Source: Mesostigma viride
Taxonomy: Eukaryota > Streptophyta > Mesostigmatophyceae > Mesostigmatales > Mesostigmataceae
Direction: 5' to 3'
Length of the DNA: 41,068 nucleotides
NCBI GenBank assembly: GCA_009746045.1
Contig: RPFO01001598.1
Span: forward strand, 506,501 to 547,568
Part shown: positions 20,620 through 32,753 of the stretch, in pieces
Position numbering within the stretch: position 1 is the stretch's first letter
How the letters are laid out: the number at the start of each line of letters is the position of its first letter
The notes under the pieces: model-generated
What the model was told of the DNA's origin: nothing
The model's input: only the letters and a program-made list of their open reading frames with translations
Database searches by the model: none
Program-made: the position numbers and the translations under genes

Positions 20620-22980
20620 TCCCCACCTCGCGCCAGGTGGACAGTTCGCGCTGAATCTTCCGATGGAACAACCGCAGAGCTACACTTATAGGATTGGGAA
20701 AATTCAGGTGGAAAAATACTGCCTTCTTGGTCGTCAGTGCCAGATGAGTAATCGCTTATCATATTTCCATTTTATACTCATGGCCGGGCAGTCTGCGCCA
20801 GCCCAAGCATCCAGATTTGGTACGGGATGTCCGCTGATGCGTTTGCTGGGAATGCGGACGCGTTTATAGGTAATCTTTGAACGCAGCATCTACTGGTAAT
20901 CATAAACGATGCGTGCATGATGCGGCTATGGCGACTATGCCTGTAAAGCAATGGTATGTGTGAGATATGAGGGTCCCGGCCATTGGAATCCGGTCAGGAC
21001 GTGAACGAGCCAGGTACGGCGACGTGTTTGCGTGTCCTTTGCAGCGGATTACGTCTCCCATGCATTATATTTGACGAGATTTTTTGTGCACCTTTCAGCA
21101 AGCTTCCATGCCTGCTGTAAAAAGCGGTATTAGCCCTGAAAGTGACCAGTTTATGGCATTTCTTTGGAGCATATCATTTCGTTAGTGCAGGTAGGCAACA
21201 TGTTTGTATTCCAGCACCTTTGGCAAACTTTTTTAGCTTGTTATAATGCATTCTTGTATTGCATGTCATAGTTGGCTGTTTACGCGCGCGTAACCCACGC
21301 ACGTATATGAGCACCTTATATAGGTCTAATGGGTTATCCGGGTGGTCTGACCCAAGGAAACCACCATTGGACTATCCAACTAAGTTGTCCAATGTTGATA
21401 TTGAGATTCCCTACCCTACCTGGGAAGTTAGGGGGGGTAGACTTTTCCTTGGGGAAAAAAGATCGTCTTTTGCATGGCCAACTTTGAGTAGAGCTATCAT
21501 CCAAATGCTTTGATAAAGCCAAGGTATTATTGCATATAATCTGAAAGCCCTTGAAGTGTAGATACTCCTAGCATCTTGGTTGGGGGTATTTGGAGTTTGG
21601 CGAAAATCCTGCGTCGTTTTCACTTGCTTAAGCACGTTCAGTTGCTACGTCATGGAAGCATCACTTTTTTTTTCAGTGATTATCATGGTGATTATTGCCA
21701 GTTTGCCACCAAGCCTTTCGCGTACAGTTGCGACCTTGTGTACACAGCTACCACGTACTTGGTGTGAACTGCCAGCTGTCAGGTCGTGCAGCTCATTACC
21801 ACAGGGCACAAAACACTTCACATACTTCTTAAGGGGACTCGCACGCCCAAAAGCCTGAAAAACTGACTTTAATGAATATCAGTTCCAATGCACTTGGGAA
21901 CCATCTAGTGATGATTGAGTACCATAAATATGATGTTTGGGCATTCATGCCACCACTTGTTGGGGGTACTACCCCCAACCACGCACCGGTGGCGAGCTAA
22001 AAATAGAAAAAGACGCTATTTATGAGATATTTTGCCCAAGACAAACCATATATCCAAATGACCTGCCCATACATTCCTGCAAAGTTCCCCCACTTCTAAA
22101 AAATCTGGGCTATTCACATGGTCAAAATAATCACATTTGTTTGAGTTATTAATTTCCCCGCAAAATCGGTACTTTTTTGAGCCAAAAAAAATAAATAAAA
22201 TCATCAACACATCGAATGGGGTCATCCATACATGCGAAATTCCACTGAGTGGGGGGAAACACAACCCCAAAGTTTGAGCTCATTCTGACAAGCGTAGCTC
22301 AAGTTATTGATTTTCCTGTGATGCCACCTGGGTAGACGCTAAAAGACAATTGAGCTAGTGCTGAGCCAAAATGACATCTGTTTTGCTACCCTAGACACCC
22401 AAAAACATGCCCACTTTGATCACGGAGTGTGAGGAGGATGTCCGGAGCGTCATACGCCCCACCCCTCCATCGGCACAGCCAGCCTTGTGAGTCTACCCTT
22501 AACAACAAGGCTGGTAGGACGACACGCCTGAGCAGCATATGTAATGCCTATCTCAGGCTAATAATGTGTGATTTTGTGCCAACAACCAAGTTGTTCCACC
22601 CAACAACACATCTTCAACACATCTTCAACAAAACCCTCTTCCAAAATGCCCAACAAGCCGGACACGTGGAGGACCACACACGCAGTATATAAAGAGAAAA
22701 TAAGCTGACTTTTTATCCAGCCAACCTGTGGCTAGCTGCTCTGGTTAGCATGACAAAGGCTATCATTTACTCAGTGGGAAAGGTGAAGAGACCATTGGAA
22801 CAACCTATCTGACGCATGTGCCACCAAAGCATTGTGTCCCGCAAAATGCACACTGCCTCCTTTCTAACAAGCACGAGCCACTTTCTTTAGGAGACAGGTG
22901 CCAGCTCGTCAGTGTCTGCAGCTGGGGGAATGATGCCGCTGCTTAGGAAGACCGCGTGAATTTCCTCGAACACAACTGTC
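20620..22980. other. Non-repetitive interior of the CACTA-like element, no gene recognised
   Basis: Only short scattered open frames. Small features are a 10-bp-arm palindrome, GTTGGGGGTA/TACCCCCAAC (21959-21979), and a TATATAAAG (22686-22694) that could be a promoter for the open frame starting near 22988. Low-complexity pieces near 22600-22635 are probably neutral. Confidence 0.4.
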
Positions 22981-22987
22981 TATTAAG

Positions 22988-23562
22988 CAAAAGAAATTTC
23001 AGAGAAGCATGGAAATAAAAGCATTACACCTTCCCGACAGGTTGCGGGCCACGCGCTGCAGAAAGCCAGCCACGTCACAGACGAACTTGCTAAAAGACAT
23101 CCAGGAATCCAGCGATGCAGCGCCAGGACCCGCAACTTCCTGGCAGCATCTGGCCGGAAAGAAGGCAAAAAGCTTACGCTCAACGAGCTAAGAAAGCAGG
23201 AAAACGCTAGATTAAGACGTTTAATACAAGAACGTACCATAACGGGCATCTATTCGTGCCCAGGCGGACAAGAAAGGCCACCCTTTCATGGAGAGGTTGG
23301 GCGCGCATCGCGCAGGCCTAATGTTATCTTACCGCAAAATGACGGGAAAGGTAAAGATAACAGCGGGAATTTTTACGGCTTTAGAAACTTCATTAAACTA
23401 GCTTTCCTTACGACCATCAAAACTGGCAACAATCGACAATCACACCGGCAGGCATCCATTATACTTTATTCATCCCGACAGAAATTCAGGCCGGACCCCC
23501 CCTGCCGATGGCAAAGAAAAAAAGCCCGCGACATTATAGTTCGCAACCATCCCACCATACAT
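22988..23562 (+). CDS. Putative exon without ATG, function unknown
   Basis: A frame with no stop for 192 codons (22987-23562, TAG at 23563) and no usable ATG at its start. Acceptor-like AG sites precede it at 22986-22987 and within it at 23039-23040 (ACACCTTCCCGACAG). A donor-like AAAG/GTAAAG is at 23351/23352. The first ~90 residues look like real helical protein (for example KLTLNELRKQENARLRRLI); the rest is less convincing. An early stretch, ISEKHGNKSITP, faintly recalls the end of a histone-fold helix, but this is weak. It could be a transposase exon or a captured host exon. Confidence 0.3.
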
Positions 23563-23763
23563 TAGAATCAGTAACTAATTTTCTCCAACAATCGAGCATT
23601 GTTTCTGCTTTCCGCGGGCCAGATTTGTCACGTTTCGCCTAAAAGCAGTCGCCATGGCCACTTCCGCAAGGGGTGCGCGCACCGTGCACCCACTTTTCAC
23701 GGTACGGAGGGTACCGCGGAACTTTTTTGGCGCGGAAAATATTCGCCGCGCCGAGTCCCCTAA

Positions 23764-24133
23764 AACTCTTGAAAACGTTATGGATACTTTTACCAAATTC
23801 TTGCCATGGCAAGTACAATAAGCGCCGGACCGCTCCAAGTCCTTTTCAAACTCTTGAAAACGTTAGGCATACTTTTGCCTAATTCTTGCCATAGCTAGTA
23901 CAGCTATGTACACTGGTAGTACAACAAGCTCCTGACCGCGGGCATATCAGTCAGTCAGTTTAAAGTCGCTATCTAGCCTAGGCTTAGCAGGGATTAACTA
24001 CTGGCTATATTTGGAATAAACGTACACCTATTTACCTGGAAGTCGCTATCTAGCTATATATTTGGAATAAACGTACACCTATTTGTCTGGAAAAAAAGTC
24101 GCTATCTAGTCCCACAGCTGAAAGTCGCTATCT
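23764..24133. repeat. Small divergent tandem duplications
   Basis: CTCTTGAAAACGTTA followed by ATACTTTT and ATTCTTGCCAT occurs at about 23766-23818 and 23850-23903. AAGTCGCTATCTAG occurs near 23964, 24041, 24097 and 24122 (the last with TGG). TTTGGAATAAACGTACACC occurs at about 24010 and 24061. These are decaying local duplications inside the element. Confidence 0.7.
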
Positions 24134-24389
24134 GGATTCTGGGCACAGTGCAACGCACGTACGGTATAGTTGTGTATGTATCACCTGCGGTATTGGTGTG
24201 TACGTGCATGCAGCCCGGCCCGGCATCGTGCCGTCGCCGTGCCGACAACGTTTTCTCGAACAACTAGAATTTGAATTTTAGGGACTGGAGCGGCTGGCAC
24301 GCTAGCGGCACGACCAACGGAACAAGAGAACCGAGAAACTGTGGCCGCCAGGTGGATAAAGGTTTCAGGGCGCATGCGTTTGAGGCTAG

Positions 24390-24611
24390 CCAGAACCGAA
24401 TGCGAGGTTTTTCTTTATCAAACCGATGTATATCAACGTGGCCAGAATTCTTTTCCAGTTGCGGGGTCGTGTGTCGCCAATTTGTTGTTGGGCCGGGCAC
24501 TTTAATCGTGATTGCAAGAAGTCAGTTCACGACGCCGTTAGCGTGGCATTTATGTACAGCAATTCATCGTTCGGCTTCTTTATCCTATCGGCAACTCCTC
24601 ACGACGTGTGA
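24390..24611 (+). pseudogene. Zinc-knuckle remnant, retrotransposon gag/ORF1-like
   Basis: A 73-codon open frame (TAG at 24387, stop at 24609-24611) contains SPICCWAGHFNRDCKK. This fits C-x2-C-x4-H-x4-C with the first Cys replaced by Ser. The preceding RFFFIKPMYINV and the downstream fade-out resemble the RNA-binding end of a gag or LINE ORF1 protein. No RT or other partner domain lies nearby, so this would be a relic within the CACTA-like element. The family cannot be set from one motif. Confidence 0.3.
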
Positions 24612-25196
24612 GCGTGAGTCGGTTGCTGTGTGGATGGACACTTTCTGGGAAAGTAGGTCACTAGAGTGCCAATTTCACCGATCGCAAAACATTTACCCAG
24701 TTTGGGCAGATAGACCTGGCTAAACACGAGGGCGAGCGGAAGTAATTGTTGATGCATAGCCATCTGCTTCCTGCGCTTTGTAATTGTAATGAATTGTTCG
24801 CAAATTGGCGTCTCTAGCGGTTGCTCCTCTGTGCACAGCTGGCGACCAAGAAGACTTCATTGGCAGCCGGGCTGCGGATGCGCGTCGTTGGAATATTAGC
24901 AACGTTAACATGTTTGCTGCGTTTTTTGTGAAGCTTGTCTAGCCAACTACATTTGGGAGACTTGGCAAGGTTGCCTCCAATCGTTGAAGTCACAACCTGG
25001 GTGTCAATTCACGTTTACTAGCCACGGTCATAGTAACATTTTAATGGCATTTGTCCCAGTTACAACATTGGTTTTCATTCTGCTCTGATGGAGTTAAGGG
25101 CCTAGCTCCGTGGTTTTGTGTCATTGTAGCAGTTTAGTCGCCTGCTAACGTAGTGAATCTTCCATCCCACCCCCACCCCCACCCGCACTTCTCCTA

Positions 25197-25518
<322 letters not shown>

Positions 25519-25591
25519 CCCCTTCCCACCCCCCGCTCTCTTGTCCCTCCCGCACCCCTCGTCTCTCTTTCCCTTTCCCTTGGCTGTTGAG

Positions 25592-26131
25592 AAGGACTGG
25601 GGTGAAAACTCCAGACCGTTGGTGGCTGCCTTCAAGCAGGAAGTTTCAAGGATCAACAAGTTTTTGTGAGCTGTCTGATATGGTCACTGCTGCGACAAAG
25701 GTGAGTTATCTCGTTTTTCATGCAATTTTTTTGTTGTAGCTAGGTAAGCCGGCCATTTTGTACTCCCCTTTCTTTTGCTCTCACGATTTATTCTTGTTGT
25801 GGTTTATATGGTCCCGTTAAGTGGCATGCATTATCATTATCCACATTAGTGCGAGAAACCATCCGCAGTGTTGTAGCTTGCATCTACAACAACAGTTTTT
25901 GCTGACGCCACCACTGCTATTACCAACATTAAGTCATTCTTGCTTTCTAAGCACTCTTTTTCCTCTTAGGCGGTTGGTTGGGATACCAGCCACCCTTGCA
26001 CGCATAAATTCCAGCACCGGGTGCATGTGAAAACACAACCAAGGCAAGAATGTCCCCCTATCGCAATATCCCACCCACGCAACGCACCCAATGCAGCAAG
26101 AATGGGACCACCTTGTTGCCATGAGCTCTAG
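25592..26131 (+). CDS. Possible two-exon gene tail, function unknown
   Basis: Exon 1, about 25592-25700, is open in one frame (includes TPDRWWLPSSRKFQGSTSF) and ends at ACAAAG/GTGAGT, a strong donor. The next good acceptor, TTTTTCCTCTTAG/GCG, is at 25969/25970. The phase is kept, and exon 2 continues for 53 codons with several His and Cys to TAG at 26129-26131. The putative intron is 269 bp (25701-25969). The agreement of donor, acceptor and phase is suggestive; the short open lengths keep this weak. Upstream exons would lie beyond the TC tract. Confidence 0.28.
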
Positions 26132-26239
26132 CACCGTTGCCACCCTAGCTTTCTACTGTTCTTGTCCATCCTTATTTACAAGGGCTGCTTTGCTTGCATT
26201 TCTGGCTCAGTGCCAGTTTGCACTTGCAAGCTTGCTAAG

Positions 26240-26640
26240 ACAAGAATGCAGCTTGCAAAGGGCAAGGGCAAGCACCCGGGTAAGAGCAAAGGCAACCGCA
26301 CGAGCAAAGGAAAGGGAAACTGGAAGAGCAAGCACAAGGCCAAGGAAAGGACAAAGGCACTTGTGCTTGCCAAAAGGGCAGGCTCAAAGGAAAGGACAAG
26401 GGCAAGGGCAGGGGCAGGCACAAGGGAAGCGGATAAGGGCAAGGGCAGGCGCAAGGGAAAGAGATAAGGACAAGTTTAGCACGAGGGAACGGACAAGGGC
26501 AAGGGCAGGCACAAGGGAAAAGATGAAGACAAGGGCAGGCACTAGGGAAAGGATGAGGGCAACGGCAAACACTGGGGATCAATAGGGGCAAGGGCAGATG
26601 CTAGGGTAACAGTTAGGGCAAAGGCAGGCACAAGAGAAAA
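26240..26640 (+). repeat. Purine-rich AAGGGCAAGGGCAGG minisatellite
   Basis: Imprecise repeats of GGCAAGGGCAGGCACAAGGGAAAGGA. They translate as Lys/Gly/Arg-rich (or Leu/Pro/Ala-rich on the other strand) open frames with no domain. Probably non-coding. Confidence 0.8.
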
Positions 26641-26880
26641 ATAAGGGGCCGTGAAGTATAAGTGGAAATGCGGGTGGCGACATGGGCTTCGATCGGGCCT
26701 GCTGATGCAAATGCAGATTTCAACTGCAGTGACAAACACAAGCGTAGACATAGGCAACGACAAATTCCTTGCATGCGTGCCTTGCTCTTCACCGGCTGGC
26801 TCGTTTGCTAGTTGTCTAACAGTTTCTACTGATAAACATCACTTGCCATTGTAAGGTCTGCCTTGCTGTCGTGCTAGTGG

Positions 26881-27110
26881 GTAGCAGGGTGATCGTGCTT
26901 GTTCCTTGTCAAGGAAGGGATGCATGTGGAGTAGGTGGGTGGGTGTGCTTGTTCCTTGCCAAGGGAGGGATGCACAAAGGTTAGATAGGTGCACGTGCTT
27001 GTTTCTTGTCAAGGGAGGGACGCACAAAGGGTAGGTGGGGGCACATGGTTGTGCCTCGTCAAGGGCGGGATGCACGAAGGGTAGGTGGGGGCATGTGGTT
27101 GGTCCTTGTC
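26881..27110. repeat. 50-bp minisatellite, four full units
   Basis: Units of exactly 50 bp begin at 26911, 26961, 27011 and 27061, each starting AAGG(A/G)(A/C/G)GGGA and ending CTTGTC or close to it, with a partial unit before them. Divergence between units is roughly 10-25% by eye. Confidence 0.93.
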
Positions 27111-27261
27111 TTTTCACCGCCCAAGAGATGGCGATGTAGCATGCATTATACATTTATTCGTGCATTAAAAATCACTTTCCTTACAAGCGGCCTTTGCCGA
27201 CTCCATCTGCCGTTGCCATTTCTCCGTATTGCTTTGTCCGGACACGGTTTTTGTGTCGCAG

Positions 27262-27540
27262 GTCTTCCCCCGTAAAGGCACAAGCTGCCTGCGCGCGGAA
27301 TTCTGTGCAGACACCTCGGTTTCCAACACGACGGCTTCCCGCACATATCGAGCTCTGGATGTACAACATCTTCTTCCCCCGGCGCACTTGCTCCCGGATG
27401 GAGCTTCTGTGCGGTGCCGACATCCCCGGAGCTGTCCTAAGCACCGCATGGAAACAGTATTTCAAGCCACGAAGAGAAGCCACGAGTTTGATATTGACTT
27501 GATATTGTCGTCAGAAGACTTTATATGCTCTTTTCTGTGA
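27262..27540 (+). CDS. Possible terminal exon, unrecognised
   Basis: A 93-codon open stretch follows an acceptor-like TTTTTGTGTCGCAG and ends with TGA at 27538-27540, followed by an A/T-rich 3'-UTR-like sequence (ATGTAATAATGAAATGG). The peptide has no motif I recognise. An overlapping minus-strand frame of similar length makes the coding call doubtful. Confidence 0.2.
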   Translation, partial: VFPRKGTSCLRAEFCADTSVSNTTASRTYRALDVQHLLPPAHLLPDGASVRCRHPRSCPKHRMETVFQATKRSHEFDIDLILSSEDFICSFL

Positions 27541-27819
27541 AGGCGTTGGATTTTTGTGTATGACATGTAATCCTGCATGTAATAATGAAATGGTTTATGA
27601 AATAGAAACTTGTCTTGCATGAGCCTTGCTGCAAACGCCATTCATTTTTTTTTTCCCCGGGTAAATGTGTGTTAGGGGTTAGGTTGACCGAAATGATAAG
27701 TGAAAGTCTAATCAGTGCTGCAATTTAGAACGACATAGCGACATGATTGTAGGACCGGTAGTGAACGCGAGAAGCGTAGTCAACCTGCTTCCGGCTGTGA
27801 TCCGTTAACTGTGCACTTG

Positions 27820-28223
27820 ATGGATCTTTGACAAATCCGTTGCCGTATCCGCGCCGTAATTAAAAACGTATCGTATCACTTTATATCGGGATCCTCAACG
27901 TGGACTGAACAAATCCATGACAAATCCGTTCCCGTATCTGTGTCGTAACTTAAAACTTAACGTATCACAATACAAAAGATCTTCAACTTGTACTTGACGG
28001 ATCGTTGGCAGATCCGTTGCCGTATCCGTGTCGTATTTAATAACGGTACGTACAACATTACCAAAAGATCTTACGCAAGATACGACATTGCTACGACCAA
28101 ACCTACGTAAAGTAAATTTGTACGCCAAAGCTACGTTAAAGTATCCAAAACGTAAGCTTACGCTGACGCATACAGATAGTAAAAGTATACTTTCGTATTA
28201 GTATACTTTGCGTGTCTAGTTAA
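27820..28223. other. Right subterminal region with repeated CCGTATCCGTGTCGTA motifs
   Basis: GATCCGTTGCCGTATCCG(T/C)G(T/C)CGTA-like phrases recur near 27835, 27925 and 28010, each followed by AACGTATC or ACGGTACG. This looks like an array of subterminal transposase-binding repeats matching the AACGTA-rich left end. Confidence 0.55.
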
Positions 28224-28259
28224 GTATACTTTTACGACGCGTAGGAAAATCGCTTAGTG
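28224..28259 (-). repeat. Right TIR of the CACTA-like element
   Basis: Inverted copy of 19700-19735, ending CGCTTAGTG at 28259 and followed by the duplicated GC. Confidence 0.92.
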
Positions 28260-31211
28260 GCAGTCGCTCCTTGCGTGCGCGGTGTATGTACGTGTGTGTG
28301 CACTCGCCCCTTGCGTGCGCGGTGGATGTACGTGTGTGTGCACTCGCCCCTTGCGTGCGCGGTGGATGTACGTGTGTGTGCAGGCGTCCCTTGCGTGCGT
28401 GGTGTATGTACGTGTGTGTGCAGTTGCCCCAAGCGTGCATGGTGTGTGTACGTGTGTGTGCAGTTGCCCCTTGCGTGCATGGTGTGTGTACGTGTGTGTG
28501 CAGCCGCCCCTTGCGTGCGCGGTGTATGTACGTGTGAGTGCCGTCGCCCCAAGCGTGCATGGTGTGTGTACGTGTGTGTGCAGTTGCCCCTTGCGTGCAT
28601 GGTGTGTGTACGTGTGTGTGCAGTTGCCCCTTGCGTGCATGGTGTGTGTACATGTGAGTGCAGTCGCTCCTTGCGTGCGCGGTGGATGTACGTGTGTGTG
28701 CAGGCGTCCCTTGCGTGCGTGGTGTATGTACATGTGAGTGCCGTCGCCCCAAGCGTGCATGGTGTGTGTACGTGTGTGTGCAGTTGCCCCTTGCGTGCGC
28801 GGTGGATGTACGTGACAGTGTGTGCAGGCGTCCCTTGCGTGCGCGGTGTGTGTGTAAGTGTGCGTGCAGCCGGCCCTTGCGTGCGCGGTGGATGTACGTG
28901 CATGGTGTATGTACATGTGAGTGCAGCCGGCCCCTTGCGTGCATGGTGTATGTACATGTGTGTGCAGCCGCCCCTTGCGTGCATGGTGTGTGTACGTGTG
29001 TGTGCAGCCGCCCCTTGCGTGCGCGGTGTGTGTACGTGTGTGTGCAGCCGCCCCTTGCATGCGCGGTGTATTTACACGTGTGTGCAGCCGCCCCTTGCGT
29101 GCATGGTGTATGTACATGTGAGTGCAGCCGGCCCCTTGCGTGCATGGTGTATGTACATGTGTGTGCAGCCGCCCCTTGCGTGCATGGTGTGTGTACGTGT
29201 GTGTGCAGCCGCCCCTTGCGTGCGCGGTGTATGTACATGTGAGTGCCGTCGCCCCAAGCGTGCATGGTGTGTGTACGTGTGTGTGCAGCCGGCCCTTGCG
29301 TGCATGGTGGATGTACGTGTGTGTGCAGGCGTCCCTTGCGTGCGCGGTGTGTGTGTAAGTGTGCGTGCACTCGCCCCTTGCGTGCATGGTGTATGTACAT
29401 GTGTGTGCAGCCGCCCCTTGCGTGCATGGTGTATGTATACATGTGAGTGCAGCCGGCCCCTTGCGTGCATGGTGTATCTACATGTGTGTGCAGCCGCCCC
29501 TTGCGTGCATGGTGTGTGTACGTGTGTGTGCAGCCGCCCCTTGCGTGCGCGGTGTATGTACATGTGAGTGCCGTCGCCCCAAGCGTGCATGGTGTGTGTA
29601 CGTGTGTGTGCAGCCGGCCCTTGCGTGCATGGTGGATGTACGTGTGTGTGCAGGCGTCCCTTGCGTGCGCGGTGTGTGTGTAAGTGTGCGTGCACTCGCC
29701 CCTTGCGTGCATGGTGTATGTACATGTGTGTGCAGCCGCCCCTTGCGTGCATGGTGTATGTATACATGTGAGTGCAGCCGGCCCCTTGCGTGCATGGTGT
29801 ATGTACATGTGAGTGCAGCCGCCCCTTGCGTGCGCGGTGTATGTACATGTGAGTGCCGTCGCCCCAAGCGTGCATGGTGTGTGTACGTGTGTGTGCAGTT
29901 GCCCCTTGCGTGCGCGGTGGATGTACGTGTGTGTGCACTCGCCCCTTGCGTGCGCGGTGGATGTACGTGTGTGTGCACTCGCCCCTTGCGTGCGCGGTGG
30001 ATGTACGTGTGTGTGCAGGCGTCCCTTGCGTGCGTGGTGTATGTACATGTGAGTGCCGTCGCCCCAAGCGTGCATGGTGTGTGTACGTGTGTGTGCAGTT
30101 GCCCCTTGCGTGCATGGTGTGTGTACGTGTGTGTGCAGCCGCCCCTTGCGTGCGCGGTGTATGTACGTGTGTGTGCAGTCGCTCCTTGCGTGCATGGTGT
30201 GTGTACGGGTGTGTGCATGCCGGCCCTTGCGTGCATGGTGTGTGTACGTGTGTGTGCATGCCGGCCCTTGCGTGCATGGTGTGTGTACGTGTGTGTGCAG
30301 TTGCCCCTTGCGTGCGCGGTGTATGTACATGTGAGTGCAGTCGCTCCTTGCGTGCGCGGTGTATGTACGTGTGTGTGCACTCGCCCCTTGCGTGCGCGGT
30401 GGATGTACGTGTGTGTGCACTCGCCCCTTGCGTGCGCGGTGGATGTACGTGTGTGTGCACTCGCCCCTTGCGTGCGCGGTGGATGTACGTGTGTGTGCAG
30501 GCGTCCCTTGCGTGCGCGGTGTATGTACGTGTGTGTGCATGCCGGCCCTTGCGTGCATGGTGTGTGTACGTGTGTGTGCAGCCGCCCCTTGCGTGCGCGG
30601 TGTATGTACATGTGAGTGCCGTCGCCCCAAGCGTGCATGGTGTGTGTACGTGTGTGTGCAGCCGGCCCTTGCGTGCATGGTGTGTGTACGTGTGTGTGCA
30701 GCCGCCCCTTGCGTGCGCGGTGGATGTACGTGTGTGTGCAGCCGCCCCTTGCGTGCATGGTGTGTGTACGTGTGTGTGCAGCCGCCCCTTGCGTGCGCGG
30801 TGTATGTACGTGTGTGTGCCGTCGCCCCAAGCGTGCATGGTGTGTGTACGTGTGTGTGCAGTTGCCCCTTGCGTGCATGGTGTGTGTACGTGTGTGTGCA
30901 GCCGCCCCTTGCGTGCGCGGTGTATGTACGTGTGTGTGCAGTCGCTCCTTGCGTGCATGGTGTGTGTACGGGTGTGTGCATGCCGGCCCTTGCGTGCATG
31001 GTGTGTGTACGTGTGTGTGCATGCCGGCCCTTGCGTGCATGGTGTGTGTACGTGTGTGTGCAGTTGCCCCTTGCGTGCGCGGTGTATGTACATGTGAGTG
31101 CAGTCGCTCCTTGCGTGCGCGGTGTATGTACGTGTGTGTGCACTCGCCCCTTGCGTGCGCGGTGGATGTACGTGTGTGTGCACTCGCCCCTTGCGTGCGC
31201 GGTGGATGTAC
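28260..31211. repeat. 40-bp minisatellite, block 6
   Basis: Continues block 5 after the CACTA-like insertion. A segment of about 740 bp (28737-29475) is practically identical to 1501-2240 in block 1, 27 kb away, including rare units (CGTGACAGTG at 28814, TGTATTTACACG near 29066, GTATGTATACATG near 29431). It ends mid-unit at R composite B. Confidence 0.97.
29122..29771. repeat. 325-bp higher-order repeat, two tandem copies
   Basis: 29122-29446 and 29447-29771 are the same eight-unit block, nearly identical (one visible change, GTATCTACA at 29475). Block 1 holds a single copy (1887-2211), so the array expanded or contracted by this larger unit. Confidence 0.88.
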
Positions 31212-31970
31212 TTTGTGAGCTCACGCTCGTATTATCTATGACTTGCGGCATACTCAAAGGGGGAGGGGCGGCCGCAGTAGTCAGTCCGACTAGAAGTGAG
31301 GGGGGGGGTAGTGTGGACCGGGGGTGGCGCGGCGCCACTGGCCTTTTGGTCAGTGGGCTGGCGCGCGCCACGGCACCACTGGCCTTTTTGGTCAGTGGGC
31401 TGGCGCGCGTCACGGTGCCACTGGCCTTTTGGTCAGTGGGCTGGCACGCGCCACCCCAGGGCGGTCCGACTACTTAGGGTTGTGGTACTGCCACAATTAG
31501 GCCTCTTTGCAGCTGTCGCGACCATCGAAATTCGGTGGCGGCTGGCCATGGCGGCACAAGCCCAAATTAGTCGATGGCTACCAGCCTTCCCGTTTATTCG
31601 GGAGGGCCCAGAGTGATTTAAATTTTTGGCCGCCGAGGGGGGAAGGTGGCGGGGCCCCTGTTTTTCGAAGTACAGGACTCGATTTCCACTGCATTATTTG
31701 GGCGCCGACCGACACTATGGAACATCATCTCCTGCCACGAGATGATTTGGGCAGGCCAGGCCACAGTCGACGGGAGCTGTGGAGTAGTGCAGGCGGGTGG
31801 TAAAAATCGTGAGATGGTGCAGGAATCACTGTAAAACAGTATTGCGTGGGCCAAGCTGCCGAAACCTGAAATTCAGTTCGCCTGGCGTATTCCCTCCGGC
31901 CGGCGTGGGCCAGAAGGGGAGGTGCGGGGTATGGCGAGGTGACGAATTGTTGGGGGAAGTGTCCATGCAG

Positions 31971-31977
31971 TATATAA
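31971..31977 (+). promoter_or_regulatory. TATA box in R composite B
   Basis: TATATAAGGGCAG, identical to 13068-13074, with AATAAA 777 bp downstream. Confidence 0.45.
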
Positions 31978-32747
31978 GGGCAGAATTTTACCCAACGCAT
32001 GGAGGAGGAGGAGCCTCGTGCTGCAGACGAGAGGGTAGGGTCCGGTGCCTTAACGGGCACCCGGCTACTGCTATGTTACATCGTTGGTCTGCTTCCATGG
32101 TGCAAAAACATAAAAACGGGATGACGGGGCATGGCGTACAGGCGGAGGGGGAATCCAAGGACGCAGCTTGGGTGCGGGGGAGGGTGCGTGGAAAACCCCT
32201 CACGGGTTGGCAGGTTTCCAAAAAAATTTTCCCCTCGCACCCCGCGTGGAAAACGCGAAGGCTCCGCTTCGCCCGCGGTAAGGCTGCGGGCTCCGCTCTG
32301 CCTTTGCGTTTTCCCCGCCCCCCACGAGGGGGGGGACGGGTAAGGACCCACCTGTGTGGCGGGCCCGTGGGGTTGTGTTTTATCCGGCGTGTCTTTACCC
32401 TCGACGAGCTGCACCTTTTGGGGTGAGGGGATGTGTGCTGGGCCTGGGGATGAATCATCCTGCTCAGGAAGACTATTAGCTCCCCCCGTTGTATTGCCGC
32501 CTGGCTAGGCTGATGGAGCCGCTGGTAGCGGCAGGGGACACGGGGGGCAACGGGAGGCGGGGTCACGCGACAGCCTGCGGCCGAGGGCCAGGTTGGGGGT
32601 GTAGGGTATTACAAGTCCAGGTCCTCATGACTGGCCCAGGTGAGTTGGCCCTGGTAATGTGATGTCCTAGCCACCTGTCGGGTGGCCTAGTTAGTCTAGA
32701 GTCTCAGATTGGCTACGGCCTTGACGTGGGCTTATCACTTATATGTA

Positions 32748-32753
32748 ATAAAT
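32748..32753 (+). promoter_or_regulatory. Polyadenylation signal in R copy 1
   Basis: AATAAA near the end of copy 1. The same hexamer is at 33276-33281 in the shortened copy 2. Confidence 0.4.

Noticed and set aside
26162-26585. Lys/Gly/Arg-rich basic protein
   Set aside because: Encoded by a decaying purine-rich repeat; no domain, and equal open frames on the other strand.
28216-31413. 1,065-codon minus-strand open frame
   Set aside because: Starts in the R composite, ends in the transposon end, and owes its length to the repeat.
31999-32124. 41-codon ORF just after the R TATA box
   Set aside because: The ATG lies at or before the expected transcription start; composition is unremarkable.
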